A stretch of DNA of 64,000 bases. It comes from Pictodentalium vernedei. Lineage: Eukaryota; Mollusca; Scaphopoda; Dentaliida; Dentaliidae. Below the pieces are notes generated by a model. That model was not told the origin of the DNA and searched no databases. It was given only the letters and a program-made list of their open reading frames with translations. A program made the translations under genes and the position numbers. This document shows positions 53,546-64,000 of the stretch, piece by piece (within the stretch, counting starts at the first letter, position 1; each line of letters starts with the position of its first letter). The DNA is taken from contig CM062290.1 of the NCBI GenBank assembly GCA_031216915.1, forward strand, positions 259,136,291 to 259,200,290. The letters run 5' to 3'.

Positions 53546-53699
53546 CCAGAAATTGAATCTCTGACCCAACATTCTTCCATTTCTTTTCTGGAAATTGAGA
53601 TTCTACAGTGTTTTAAGCAGAAAAGCAGAAAGATAATTTCGACTGAAATTCTGTCCGCTTTGGTGATCACAGTATTGTATATCCCTGGTTACATAATCA

Positions 53700-53940
53700 T
53701 AATCCTTGTTTGTGTATTGGTGTTTAAGGGAACTTTAAGGATCTGTGGCTATATCTTGAAGACAGCACTGAAACATGTATAAACTCAAGTTTAGCCAATC
53801 AAAAATAACTTTGCTGCCCACTTTAGTGCCTCATGCCCAAGGCATTCGTTACCATGTACTATTATGTCTGTAAACAGAACTTGTTTATCACAGTAAGCAA
53901 GCAGTGCTCCATCTTCCATGGTTCCCAAAAGGAATATGAT
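53700..53940 (-). mobile_element. Second SINE-like family, copy 3 (diverged)
   Basis: 'aactcaagtttagccaatca', 'cacagtaagcaagcagtgct' and 'ccatggttccca' match the copies at 37.7 and 46.5 kb. Confidence 0.6.
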
Positions 53941-54231
53941 AATCCATTTGAACTGAAAATGTACAACTGTCGTAAAATTAAAACATCTGTGATAAGCTGC
54001 TGATATGCGCTAAGTGTTGTTGATTTGGAACTTACTCTTCCAAGGATGAGAACGATAGATTAAAAACAAAACCTGAAATAACCTCATCCTCCTTAAATTT
54101 ATATAAATTTTCAAGTCAGAAGTGACTTTTGAAAAATGATATATCAATGAAAACAAGACATTGTTAATATAAAGCAGTGCATTAAAATTAAATGAAATCC
54201 ACTATGTAATGTTCAAGTTGGGGGGAGGGAG

Positions 54232-54520
54232 GGACAGATGGGTGGATGGACAGACAGATGGACAGAAAGAAAGGATGGATGGATGGATGGATGGATGGAT
54301 GGATGGATGGATGGATGGATGGATGGATGGATGGATGGATGGATGGATGGATGGATGGATGGATGGACGCTAAGACAGACGGATGGATGGACAGATGGAT
54401 GGATGGACAGGCGGATGGATGTCCAGGCAGATGGACGGATGGATGGATGGATGGAATGCATGGAATGGATGGATGGATGGATGGATGGATGGATGGATGG
54501 ATGGATGGATGGATGGGCAG
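54232..54520 (+). repeat. (GGAT)n tetranucleotide microsatellite
   Basis: Two pure GGAT blocks (about 54275-54365 and 54435-54515) separated by interrupted GGAC/GGAT repeats. All open frames through it are artefacts. Confidence 0.97.
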
Positions 54521-56515
54521 ATATGAAATCTGAAATTTGCAAAAAAAATTGAAAATTCTTACCCATTCCTGTTCTTTCTTATTTTTTTTTAGATAATATG
54601 ATGTTATGTCACACTGTGTTAAAGGCTTTCAAGTCTTTTTACAATGTTGTGACACACAACAGCCCTTCACAACCAAGGCAAAGATACACCAGTTAGACAG
54701 GAAGCCAATTCAGGAACAGAGTTGAAAGGTGGTAACTAAAACTGGATGAGAGGAATCAATGCAGAATTTGTCCATTTACAGATGTTTCACAGACTCAGTG
54801 GACAATGACTGAGTACCAACACACTCTGTGTGCAGAGTATGATCCCAAAACTTTTGACAGTTTTGGATGTTTATGCTTGTTGAAAATATAATGTAATACA
54901 ATATATAACACAAACTAATTATTCTCTGAAAAGTATTTTGACAAAAATTTATTAAAATAAGATGAGACCTAAAAAGTTAAAAATCTGTTTCTCAGGTCCT
55001 CCCTGATGGTACTTTTAGCTGCCGCATGCTCTCTTTTTATAACCAATGCAAAAGAAATAATAATTAAATGGTTGATATCTTACCGAAGTTTAAAAAAATG
55101 ATAAATTTGTCCCTTGAGTGGAACAAGGCTTTGTAATGCTTTAGCACTGCAGAACCTTCTTGCACTCATGGGACGAAGTCAACCACGACCCATGCTATTC
55201 TGTAGATTAAGAGGCCTAAAACATAAAACAAAACCAAAAACTTGAATTTTTGATGGCAAAGATATAATTACAAAAATAAAAAATCGACCGCCTGCATGAC
55301 ATTTTGCAAAAAAAAAATGGCCTGAGAAATAGAAGATCTACTTTGTGGGACCTAATGTGTTGTAAATTTGAATCAATCAGCTACTTGTCTGAAAACCTTC
55401 AACCCTGTGTAATTAATTAAAAGAAGTCTCTCAACTTACAGTACTGCTGTAATATTTGATATTCAAAAAGCAAATTGATTAGAAATGCATATTCGAATAG
55501 AATTTGAGTTGAAATCGTAGATCCGAATACGGAATTTTTGAATAAGGTAAATGAAAGAAATGCCAAAAATTATGAGTTTTTTGCCTATAAACCCAACTGA
55601 CTGACATTCCAGCTACTTTGAAGAAGACATGCCTTGATGATGTAGTTGGAAGCCTTGATGATGTAGTTGGAAAATGTTATCAGTTGAGATTTAAGCCATA
55701 ACATTCAAAACAAATCAGGTTTACACCCACCCCACCATTATAATGCCCTTGACTCAATATACCCAGTCTTTTGATTTTGAAAATGGGAGGTGTGCTGTAT
55801 ATTGCTTGTTACCATTTGAAGTGGAGTACGCTATTGTAGGGACCCGGCATCGGAAAAATGTTTTCAAGAAAAACACCAACAAACATCTGCACACCATTCA
55901 TTCGACTGGTTCACAGTAATTAGGGTTTCTAAAAATATTACCAACTTTTTTGAATAATGCAGCAATAATCTGATTCATTTGAGTTCCGGATAATACAAGA
56001 AATGCACTTCAATCGAGCGATTAGAAGTCAATTAGATGACTCTCCAAGGAATGCATAAAAAAAAGACAGTGAGTAGCATTACTGGCCTTTGAAGTTAGTT
56101 GAATTATTATTGTTTATGTACCAATTCTCAGAAAGCAAAGTTTGATTAGTTTGAAGTCTTGGAATGTTACAGTGTGTATTGTTCGCATTTTCATGTACGC
56201 ATTGTATTATTTGGCCTATTTCCCACAAACAGATTTAACATTTTACAGAAAACACGTAATATCAAAATTAGTTAAACTAATTTTTCCCCCAATTTGCAGC
56301 CCATTCGTTAGGTAACGGTCAATCACTCTGTAGGAACTGAAAGTAAAAATTGCAGGTGCAATGGCACACAAAAGTGACAGCTCCCCTCAAAATCGAAAGA
56401 CTGATATGCCACAATGGTTACGAACAGACAAAATGCGTGATTGTCCATGTTAGATGTTCGATATTCATTCAATTCGAAAATCTTGGGTGCATTTTCACTT
56501 TGCTATTCGATTCCA
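54521..56515. other. Unassigned sequence
   Basis: No gene recognised on either strand. 55085-55140 is a dispersed repeat shared with 4428-4484 ('aattcgtcccttgagtg.aacaaggcttt'). 'ccttgatgatgtagttggaa' is tandemly duplicated at about 55630-55672. Confidence 0.4.
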
Positions 56516-56544
56516 GCAGACTTAACAATTTTAAACTAGAGGCT

Positions 56545-57330
56545 CTAAAAATGTGATTTCCCATAGGCTTTCCATGGTAACTATGAGCTGCAATTGTGGC
56601 CATGTTTGCAACATTACATCAACATTACATGAGGATCATTGGAAGAAGGTGTCCCAGTCCTCAATGACGTGAAGTTTCAAAACATTTGAATCCATCGAAC
56701 AGAATCATAGAATGTCTCTGGAGGCTATACTTTTCAACCAACAGGAACAAAAAGAGGATTGTTTGTAGAGGGCCTCCTATAAACCATTCCTGCCAAGTTT
56801 TGGTTCACGTCAGCTCAGTAGTTCCAGAGAGAAGATGAAAATGTGATTTCCCATAGGGTTTTTCTATAGTAACTATAAACTGCAATTGTGGCCAAGTTTG
56901 CAACACGATCAAAATGAAATGAGGAATGTTGGTAGAGGGTGTCCCAGTCTTCAACCATGCAAAGTTTCAAAACATTTGGCCCTGTGGTTTCAGAAGAGAG
57001 GAGTTTTCAAAATTGACCAATCAGAATAAAAGAATGCTTCTGGCAGCCACGCTTTTCATCCAACAGGAATAAAATGAGTAACAGTTGTAGAGAACCTCTC
57101 ATAAACCATGCCTGCCAAGTCTTGTTCACATTGGCTCAGTACTTTCAGAGAAGATGATGAAAATCTGATTTCCTATAGGGTTTCTATGGTAATTATAAGC
57201 CACAATTGCAGCCATAATTGCAACCCGATGAAGATTAAATGAGGATCATTGGTAGAGGGCGTTACAGTCATCAGTCACATTAAGTTTCAAAACATTTGTA
57301 GTTTCAAAGAAGATTTCTTGAAAATGCACA
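56545..57330 (+). repeat. 318-bp satellite units, partial array
   Basis: About 2.5 units with 'gtgatttcccatagg.tttc', 'agctgcaattgtggccatgt' and 'ggtagagggtgtcccagtc'. Both element ends are missing. Confidence 0.8.
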
Positions 57331-57697
57331 CATTTATGAATTCTATTTCAACAAAAAAATCAGTAAAAGAAGGTTAAATATTTTGAAAATTACAATTTTT
57401 TCAGACAGTATTCTCTTTCAAATAGCTTTGGATAGGAAAAGGATTACAGGAAACACATTTTACTCCAATTTTGTCATATCTTAAATGATATAATTTACTG
57501 GTCAGCTAAGTTAACATATGGGAAAAGAAAATAAACAAAACTTTCATGCTTTCCAAACACCTGTCATCAATCAATATTTCTGATAAGTAACTTGAGAGTA
57601 ATACATGTATTAACATAATTACAGCTGCACTTGTTTACAGTACAAGTCCAAATAAGTAGTAGGATAATCCTATAAACTATGTATCTTTCTCTTCCAA
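57331..57697. other. Unassigned AT-rich sequence
   Basis: Nothing recognised. Confidence 0.4.
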
Positions 57698-57785
57698 CAC
57701 TGATAAGACCAGAAGCTGACATCATTTTCTGGAAAGCTCTCACTGATAGCTTTCCAGAAAATGTCAGATTCTGATCTTGTCAGTG
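57698..57785. mobile_element. Palindromic element, ~38-bp arms
   Basis: CACTGATAAGACCAGAAGCT then GACATCATTTTCTGGAAAGC, against AGCTTTCCAGAAAATGTCAG and ATCTTGTCAGTG. Loop about 9 bp. Confidence 0.85.
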
Positions 57786-57967
57786 CAGGAGCAGCAGTTT
57801 ACTTAGTTTGTTGCAGTTATTATACAACTTATTTTGACTTGTACTGTATTCACAATATTTTGGGTTTTTTTTCCCAGTTTTCAGTGGAGAAAACTGGAAC
57901 CAACCCTTACCAGATTCTCAAAAAACAAGTATTTTGCTGACAGTACAGATCTTCGTGCAGACAGTAG

Positions 57968-58275
57968 AGGCATTGGGTTAAGCATTAGAATATAGCCTCT
58001 GGCAGCCACATATTTCCATCCTCTCATAGACCATTCCTGCGAAGTTTGGTTCACGTTGGCTCAGTAGTTCCAGAGAAGATGAAAATGTGTTATTCCATAG
58101 GGTTTCTATAGTAACTATAAGCCGCAATTGCAGCCATGTTTGCAATCCGATCAACATTAAATGCAGATCGTTGGTAGAGGGTGTCGCAGTCATCACACAT
58201 GCAAAGTTTCAAAACATTTGGCCCTGTAGTTTCAGAGGAGACGATTTTTGAAAGTCCACCAATCAGAATCAAACG
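57968..58275 (+). repeat. 318-bp satellite unit, interrupted
   Basis: Reads through 'gggtttctatagtaactata' and 'gtcgcagtcatca', and stops at CCAATCAGAATCAAA where a 335-bp-unit element begins. The family resumes at 61488. Confidence 0.8.
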
Positions 58276-59380
58276 AAAGTGTCAATGACACTGTAGCTCA
58301 ATTTGTCAAGACATGTACATGTATAGTATGTGACACAACAATGACAAACATCTAGGTAATGACCTGATAACAAAGGTACATATAAAGTATTGTAACGGTC
58401 TGCACATAAATACTGACCGTAGCCTGTAACAAATGTATAGGTAAAGTATTGTAAAGGTGGGTGACAGTCAGATGCTAAACTAGAAAAGAAATCTTTGAGT
58501 CCCAGAGTGGGTCTGACTGAACCCCCAAATATTTGTTCTCATAGCACAGTGATAACAAAGGCACACCAAAACACACTCATTCCTGTCCCAAGGTGAAAAC
58601 AAAGGTACCCAAGAAGTTTCATGAAGATCAGTTCATAAATACGAGCTGTATAGAAGTTGTGACAAAAAACTGATGGGACCTAATTTCGGTACAAAATGGC
58701 CACTGGCAGATATCTTGAATTTTGGACTGCACTCAGAAACACTCCATCTTGTCCCAAGGTGATAACAAAGGTACCCAAGAAGTTTCGTGAAGATCGGTTG
58801 ATAAATACAGCCTCTAGCCCGAGCTGTATTGACATGTGCACTTACAGTGTATAAGAAGCACTAAATAAATCAAAATTTATCTAATTTGCATAATTTCTGC
58901 ACGAGAAAAAAACCCGTACTATATGTGATGTATTCCATTTTACTAAACATTCATACAAAAATTTATTCAAATCAGAACTTTCATACAGAAATTTTGTACA
59001 AAAGACTGATTGCACTAATTTGGGTACAAAATGGCTGCTGGTGGCCATCTTGAATTTTGGACCACACCCAAAAACACTCGTTCTCATTCCACGGTGATAA
59101 CAAAGGTACCCAAGAAGTTTCGTAAAGATCGGATCATAAATACGGCCTCTAGCCTGAGCCGTATAGAAGTTGTGTACAAAAAACTGATTAGACCTAATTT
59201 CGGTACAAAATGGCCACTGGCAGCCATCTTGAACTTTGGACCGCACTCAGAAACACTCGTTCTCGTCCCAAGGTGATAACACAGGGACCCAAGAAATTTC
59301 AGGAAGACCGGTTGATAATGACAGCTCTAGCCCGAGCCGTATTGACATGTGTACTTACTGTGTGTAAGTAGCACTGAAAT
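58274..59380 (+). mobile_element. Outer 335-bp-unit element, first part
   Basis: Starts 'cgaa' plus AGTGTCAATGACACTGTAGC then TCAATTTG (class II 5' end). The leader matches 39520-39770. Units follow at 'aatttgcataattt' (58890) with the ATGGC...GCCATCTTGAA block. It is interrupted at 'gtagcactgaa' by a second copy and resumes at 61114. Confidence 0.85.
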
Positions 59381-61113
59381 GAAAGAGTCAATGACTCTGT
59401 AGCTCAACTTGGATATGACAGGAATTAGTACTTGCTGTGACCAAGACAACTGAATAATGAATATGACAGGAATTAGTATTTGTTTTGGCCCAGTCAACAA
59501 TAATAAAAGAATTACAAGGTGACTGTAATGGACTACAGATTAAGACCAATCATTGTAGATTATTATTTTTGTGTGGAAATTTTCAGTCCCAAACAAAATA
59601 TTTTCAGACTAAATTTTTTTCTTCTTCTTCTTAAAATTGACCAAAATGCATCAAAACACAAAAAACTAATTTCCGGATTTTGGTCCAAAATTTTCTAAGT
59701 CCCACCCGGACCCCTAATTTGCATAATTTATTCACGAGAAAAACTCTGTATTATATGTAATGTATCCCATGGTACTAAACATTCATACAAAAATTTATTC
59801 AAATCAGATCTTTCATTTGGAAGTTCTGCGCAAAAATCTGATTGCACTTAATTTTGAACAAAATGGCTGCTAGCGGCCATCTTGAATTTCAGACTGGACC
59901 CAAAAACACTCCTTCTCGTCCCACAGTGATAACAAAGGTACCCAAGAAGTTTTGTGAAGATCGGTTCATAAATACGGCCTCTAGCCCGAGCCGTATTGGG
60001 ATTTGCATTCACAGTGCTGAAAGTAACACTAAATAAATCAAAGTTAGTCTAATTTGCATAATTTACGCACAAGAAAAAACCTGTAATATATGTAATGTAT
60101 CCCATGGTACTAAACATTCATACAAAAAATTATTCAAATCAGAGCTTTCATATGGAAGTTCTGTACAAAAAACAGATTTCGGCATTGTCGGTACAAAATG
60201 GCTGCTGGCAGCCATCTGGAATTTGGGACTGCACCCAAAAACACTCGTTCTCGCCCCACGGTCATAACAAAGGTACCCAAGAAGTTTCGTAAAGATTGGT
60301 TCATAAATACGGCCTCTAGCCCGAGCCATAGCAGCTTGGCACTTACAGCTCTGAAAGTAACACTAAATAAATCAAAGTTAGTCTAATTTGCATAATTTAC
60401 GCACGAGAAAAAAACCCGTATTATATGTGATGTATCCCATTGTACTATACATTTATACAAAACTTTATTCAAATCAGAACTTTCATACAGAAGTTCTGTA
60501 CAAAAAACAGATTTTTGCATCATCGGTACAAAATGGCCACTGGCAGCCATCTTGAATTTCAGACCACACCCAAAAACACTCGTTCCCGTCCCAGGGTCAT
60601 AACAAAGGAACCCAAGAAGTTTTGTAAAGATTGGTTCATAAATGTGGCCTCTAGCCCGAGCCATAGCAGCTTGGCACTTACAGCTCTGAAAGTAACACTA
60701 AATAAATCAAAGTCAGTCTAATTTGCATAATTTACGCACGAGAAAAAAACCCGTATTATATGTGATGTATCCCATGGTACTAAACATTTATACAAAACTT
60801 TATTCAAACCAGAACTTTCATACAGAAGTTCTGTACAAAAAACTGATTTTTGCATCATCGGTACAAAATGGCCGCTGGCAGCCATTTTGAATTTCGGACC
60901 ACACCTAGAAACACTCGTTCCCGTCCCAGGGTCATAACAAAGGTACACAAGAAGTTTCGTAAAGATCGGTTCATAAATACGACCTCTAGCCCGAGCCATA
61001 GCCAATTGTTGACGTACGGACAGACGGACAGATGGACAGACGGACGGACGGACAGACGGACGGACGACGGGCCATGACAATAGCTCAAATTTGACTTCGT
61101 CAAAGTTGAGCTA
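59381..61113 (+). mobile_element. Inner 335-bp-unit element nested in the outer one
   Basis: Starts 'tgaaagagtcaatgactctg' then TAGCTCAACTT. Units at 59717, 60052, 60388 and 60722, microsatellite GACGGACAGATGGACAGACG (61014-61070), terminal hairpin CTCAAATTTGAC/GTCAAAGTTGAG and CTA. The leader (59405-59700) differs from that of the outer element. Confidence 0.85.
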
Positions 61114-61487
61114 AAAATCAAAGTTCATCTAATTTGCATAATTTCTGCACGAGAAAAAAAACCTTTTTTCTGTGATGTATTCCATGGTACTAAACATTCA
61201 CACAAAAAAATTTTCAAATCAGCGCTTTCATATGGAAGTTCTGCGCAAAAATCTGATTGCACCTAAGTCTGGACAAAATGGGCGCTAGCGGCCAACTTGA
61301 ATTTTGGATCGGACCTGAAAACACTCGTTCTCGTCCCACGGTCATAACAAAGGTACCCAACAAGTTTCAAAAAGATCGGTTCATAAATACGGCCTCTAGC
61401 CCGAGCCGTATTGAATTGTTGACGGACAGACGGAGGACTACGGACAGACGGACGACTGGCCATGGCATAAGCTCAAATTTGGTTTTG
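61114..61487 (+). mobile_element. Outer 335-bp-unit element, resumed
   Basis: Continues 'aaatcaaagttcatctaatt', one more unit, a short ACGGACAG microsatellite (61420-61455) and 'gctcaaatttggttttgcca'. The final TTGAGCTA is missing at the junction with the 318-bp array. Confidence 0.8.
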
Positions 61488-62553
61488 CCAAAGATCCAGA
61501 GAAGAAGATGAAAATGTGATTTCCCATAGGGTTTCTATAGTAACTATAAGCCGCAATTACTGCCATGTTTACAACCCGATCAACATTAAATGAGGATCGT
61601 TGGTAGAGGGGGTCCCAGTCATCATTTATGTGAAGTATCAAAAGATTTGGCCTGGCAGTTTCAGAGAAGATTTTTGAAAATCCACCAACCAGAATCAAAT
61701 AATGCCTCTGGCGGCCATATTTTTCAACCCACGGGAACAAAATGAGGATCGTTTGTCGAGGACCTCCCATAGCCCATTACTGCCAGTTTTGGTTCATGTC
61801 AGCTCAGTAGTTCCAGAGAAGATCAAAATGTGATTACCATAGGATTTCTATAGTAAATATAAGCCTTAATTGAAGCCATGTATGCAACACCATCAACATT
61901 AAATGAGGATCGTTGGTAGAGGGGGCCTCTCAGTCATCAACCATGCAAAGTTTCAAAACATTTGGCCCTGTGGTTTCAGAGAAGATTTTTCAAAATCCAC
62001 CAATCAGAATCAAAGAATGCCTCTGGCGGCCATGTTTTCAAACCCATGGGATCAAAATGTAGAGTTTAATGTATGTTTGTAGAGAACCTCACATAGACTA
62101 TCCCTGACAGGTTTGGTTCATGACAGCTCAATAGTTCCAGAGAAGATGATGAAAATGTGATTTCTCATAGGGTTTCTACAGTAACTATAAGCTGCAATTG
62201 TGGCCATGTTTGTGACCCAATCAACACTAAATGAGGATCGTTGGTAGAGGGGGTCCCAGTCATCATTTATGTGAAGTTTCAAAACATTTTAACTGGAAGT
62301 TTCAGAGGAGAAGATATTTGAAAATCCACCAAGCAGAATCAAAGAATACCTCTGGAAGCCATGTTTTTCATCTGATGGGAACAAAATGAGGATCGTTTGT
62401 AGAGGACCTCCCATAGACTATTCCTGCCAAATTTGGTTCACACCGGCTCAGCGGTTACAGAGAAGAAGAAAATGTGAAAAGTTTACGGACGACGACGGAC
62501 GCCAAGTGATGAGAAAAGCTCACATGGCCTTTTAGGCCAGGTGAGCTAAAAAT
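61488..62553 (+). mobile_element. 318-bp satellite units with class II 3' end
   Basis: About three units. It ends GGACGACGACGGACGCCAAG, then hairpin CTCACATGGCC/GGCCAGGTGAG and CTAAAAAT (62517-62553), matching 43813-43848. Confidence 0.85.
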
Positions 62554-62635
62554 CCAGGGGGCAAAAAATGGCTCTCCTGGAAGCTACTTAGGTGAGCAAA
62601 TTGCTCTCCTGAACTGTTTTGTAATGTTTTGCTTC

Positions 62636-62835
62636 TCAAACATCTTCTAAATGCCCAGTAAATGGAGTGTGTTCTCCATGGAATGCATTCAAACCAATCA
62701 ATGCAAGTAAACTGTTGTTGAACCTGTGTTCATTTTTTACAACTCCGTCTACCCCAGTATGGGTCGAGTGAGCAACAAGTTCTGTCTGGATTACTGGCAG
62801 AACCTCTTGCTCTGTTAACCTAAACTGGGGTAGTG
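62636..62835 (-). other. Possible coding fragment of unknown nature
   Basis: The minus strand is open for about 65 codons after a possible acceptor (CCCACTACCCCAG). It reads QEVLPVIQTELVAHSTHTGV, then NEHRFNNSLLALIGLNAFHG and EHTPFTGHLEDV before TGA. It is not repeat-derived as far as I can see and matches no family I recognise. It could be a host exon, an exon-like remnant or chance. Confidence 0.2.
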
Positions 62836-62840
62836 GGATT

Positions 62841-64000
62841 TGTAATGAAAGAGTCAATGACACTGTAGCTTAACATGACTGTGTGTAGTGTTTGATGAAA
62901 AGGATAATGTTCAATGTTTATGAAAGGATTATGAAATAAGACAAGAATTGTGATAATTGAGAATATGTTAATTTATGTTCCCTATATGCTATGTTTTCAA
63001 TTCAATAAGAATAATTTGATTGTAGACTGTACTAAAGAATTAAGACCTGGGTTGATATGGCCCTAACAGTTAACGTATGCCAACCAAAGTTACCATGTAA
63101 CAGTAAAATCATTCCAAAATGAGTCATCCTACCACATTACAATGAAATCTCTTCATAAATATAACTTGTAGACTTTGCCGAAGGAATCTAGGTCACGTGA
63201 TGGTTCGCCAGTCACGGCTGACTGATAACCCAAATAAGAGAGTCTCATCTAGATATCATAATAAGTTATCCTACCAAGTTACAATGAAATCCTTTCATAA
63301 CAACAACCTGTAAGCACTGCTAAAGGAATCTAGGTCAAGTGACCAGGCGGTGGTAATGGCAGGCCGATCGTGACCAAAATATAGTAGTCTCATCTAGACA
63401 TCATACCAAGTTATCCTTCCAAGTTACAATGAAATTGCTTCATAAATATGAACTGCATACTGTGCTAAACAAATCTAGGTAACATCCCTTGCTGCTGTTA
63501 CGGTTGACCGATCATGCCCAAAATAGGACGTTCTCATCTAGACATTATACAGAGTCATCAAATCCCTTCATAAATGCGACTTGTAGACTGTGCTAAAGGT
63601 TTTGGGTTTTGGGCTCGGGCAGCCATCATGGCTGACTGATCGCGACCAAAAGGGGATGTTCTCATCTAGACATTATATGGAGTCATCCTACCAAGTTACA
63701 ATGAAATCCCTTCATAAATACGACCTGTAGACTGTGCTAAAGGTTTTTGGGTGTCAGGCTCTTGCAGCCATTACAGTTGACCAATCGTGACCAAATGGGG
63801 ATATTCTCATCTAGACATTATACAGAGTCATCCTACCAGGTTACAATGAAATCCCTTCATAAATACGACCTGTAGACTGTGCTAAAGGTTTTGGGGTTTG
63901 GGCTCTCGCAGCCATCACAGTTGACCAAACACGACCAAAAGGGGCTTTCTCATCTAGACATAACCTTGAACCTTCAGATGAAATTTTGTGATGATCGGAC
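62841..64000 (+). mobile_element. 145-bp satellite element with class II 5' end
   Basis: Starts 'aatgaaa' plus GAGTCAATGACACTGTAGCT then TAAC, the same 5' end as the 335-bp-unit elements. After a ~250-bp leader, units of the 145-bp family run from 63120 to about 63960 (GTTACAATGAAATC at 63280, 63424, 63695, 63841). The exit phrase ATGAAATTTTGTGATGATC matches 2200-2222. It continues beyond the window. Confidence 0.85.

Noticed and set aside
53435-53782. Membrane protein with a proline stretch
   Set aside because: The proline run is a poly-C tract, and the C-terminal part overlaps a SINE-like repeat; no family motif.
54213-54566. Long His/Pro/Ser/Ile- or Met/Asp/Gly/Trp-repeat proteins on both strands
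   Set aside because: Translations of a (GGAT)n microsatellite.

Overview
This is eukaryotic, intron-rich, AT-rich DNA from an animal, most likely a marine invertebrate and plausibly a bivalve mollusc. The taxonomic reading is an inference. It rests on many satellite-bearing elements with a GACGGACAGACGG-type microsatellite and a 3' hairpin, which resemble the pearl/CvA elements of oysters and clams. It is also supported by mollusc-type repeat phrases (gggcaataactcc), DIRS retrotransposons and SINEs with tRNA or 5S heads. There are no operons and no prokaryotic signals.

The only convincing host gene lies on the minus strand. Three short exons (49960-50069, 43981-44139, 21675-21765) have canonical splice sites and matching phases and together encode about 120 residues of a PR/SET domain (PRDM family). 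The introns are about 5.8 and 22.2 kb and are packed with mobile DNA. No zinc-finger exons and no 5' exon were recognised here.

Mobile elements fill most of the rest. (i) Three DIRS-group tyrosine-recombinase retrotransposons, all with genes on the minus strand. Copy 2 (13133-20236) is nearly complete (Gag, RT/RNase H, recombinase). Copy 1 (7543-12716) is decayed and internally rearranged. Copy 3 (27045-37609) is gutted and filled with other repeats. Each has inverted terminal repeats and an internal region complementary to its circular junction. (ii) A decayed MULE DNA transposon with a FLYWCH finger (4503-6792). (iii) LINE fragments near 12.8, 23, 25 and 33 kb. (iv) SINEs sharing one body but carrying a tRNA-like head (31.7 and 34 kb) or a 5S rRNA head (49 kb), plus a second SINE-like family with the same 3' tail. 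(v) A TTAA-flanked palindromic MITE family, and several other long palindromes.

The most striking theme is modularity. Unrelated satellites (units of about 145, 168, 158, 170, 178, 318 and 335 bp) sit in elements that share a few standard ends. Class II ends start with a small palindrome plus GTAGCTCAAC and finish with a hairpin plus GAGCTAAAAAT. Class I ends carry TATATA, a C-rich hairpin and GTATAATAA. Two nested insertions let the uninterrupted site be reconstructed, which fixes the class II boundaries. The window starts and ends in the same 145-bp satellite family.
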